6,172 nucleotides of DNA from positions 1-6,172 of the forward strand of contig NZ_CALLWC010000055.1 in assembly GCF_938015785.1 (NCBI RefSeq), written 5' to 3'. The number at the start of each line of letters is the position of its first letter. The first letter of the stretch is position 1. Of the stretch, positions 6,166-6,172 are shown one piece after another. The position numbers were made by a program, and so were the translations under genes. The DNA is from an uncultured Campylobacter sp. (GTDB lineage Bacteria > Campylobacterota > Campylobacteria > Campylobacterales > Campylobacteraceae). The notes beneath the pieces were generated by a model. It had not been told where the DNA came from and did no database searches. It worked only from the letters and a program-made list of their open reading frames with translations.

Positions 6166-6172
6166 AAAAGAT

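Larger units (their letters stand above)
5745..6172. other. 428-bp region with no recognisable gene
   Basis: I see no gene, tRNA or known RNA on either strand. The region alternates GCGC-rich blocks with AAATTT tracts. It holds three copies of GATCGGT (5752, 5773, 5839), the palindromes ATTGCGCAAT (5796-5805) and GCTTGCAAGC (6118-6127), and a CGCGCA/TGCGCG hairpin with an AAGC loop (5907-5922). Inverted arms GCGCACT and AGTGCGC lie at 5963-5969 and 6007-6013, and two direct copies of TTTGAAATTTTAAA start at 5941 and 6085. An open frame at 5899-6150 begins with GTG, but its product looks like translated repeat and GCGC sequence and matches nothing I know. Confidence 0.6.

Overview
The window reads as two unequal parts. 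From about position 330-375 to the end it is chromosome of a Campylobacter-type epsilonproteobacterium with fairly high G+C for that group. The evidence is the protein sequences (SecA, HemC, a short LolA), the mixture of GCGC-rich coding sequence with AAATTT-rich gaps, and the lolA/secA pairing. An oral species of the gracilis/showae/rectus kind is my guess; no marker in the window fixes the species. The first ~320 bases are different: a lower-G+C piece of a PotC-type polyamine ABC permease whose protein resembles Clostridia/Lachnospiraceae homologues. It breaks off in mid-domain.

Layout: (1) 2-394 +, a truncated potC-like permease open at the left edge. (2) 376-481, an A/T-rich gap with a 60-bp-period direct repeat. 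(3) A minus-strand cluster read right to left: lolA (3004-2492), a low-molecular-weight protein tyrosine phosphatase (2485-1925, GTG start), an FxsA-family membrane protein (1860-1408) and hemC (1411-482). lolA and the phosphatase are 6 bp apart, and fxsA and hemC overlap by ATGA, so these look cotranscribed. (4) A short divergent promoter region (3005-3125). (5) secA on the plus strand (3126-5744). (6) 428 bp with no recognisable gene (5745-6172) but several palindromes and repeats.

Functionally this is mostly housekeeping. SecA drives export through SecYEG, and LolA is itself a Sec-exported periplasmic lipoprotein carrier, so the divergent pair joins two steps of envelope building. HemC is a tetrapyrrole enzyme. 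The phosphatase and FxsA-family protein are accessory. I found no CRISPR array, tRNA, rRNA, transposase or defence system, and no convincing undescribed system. The points most worth a second look are the foreign permease junction, an in-frame AAATTT-rich insertion in the phosphatase, and a TTTGAAATTTT repeat found in both outer gaps.
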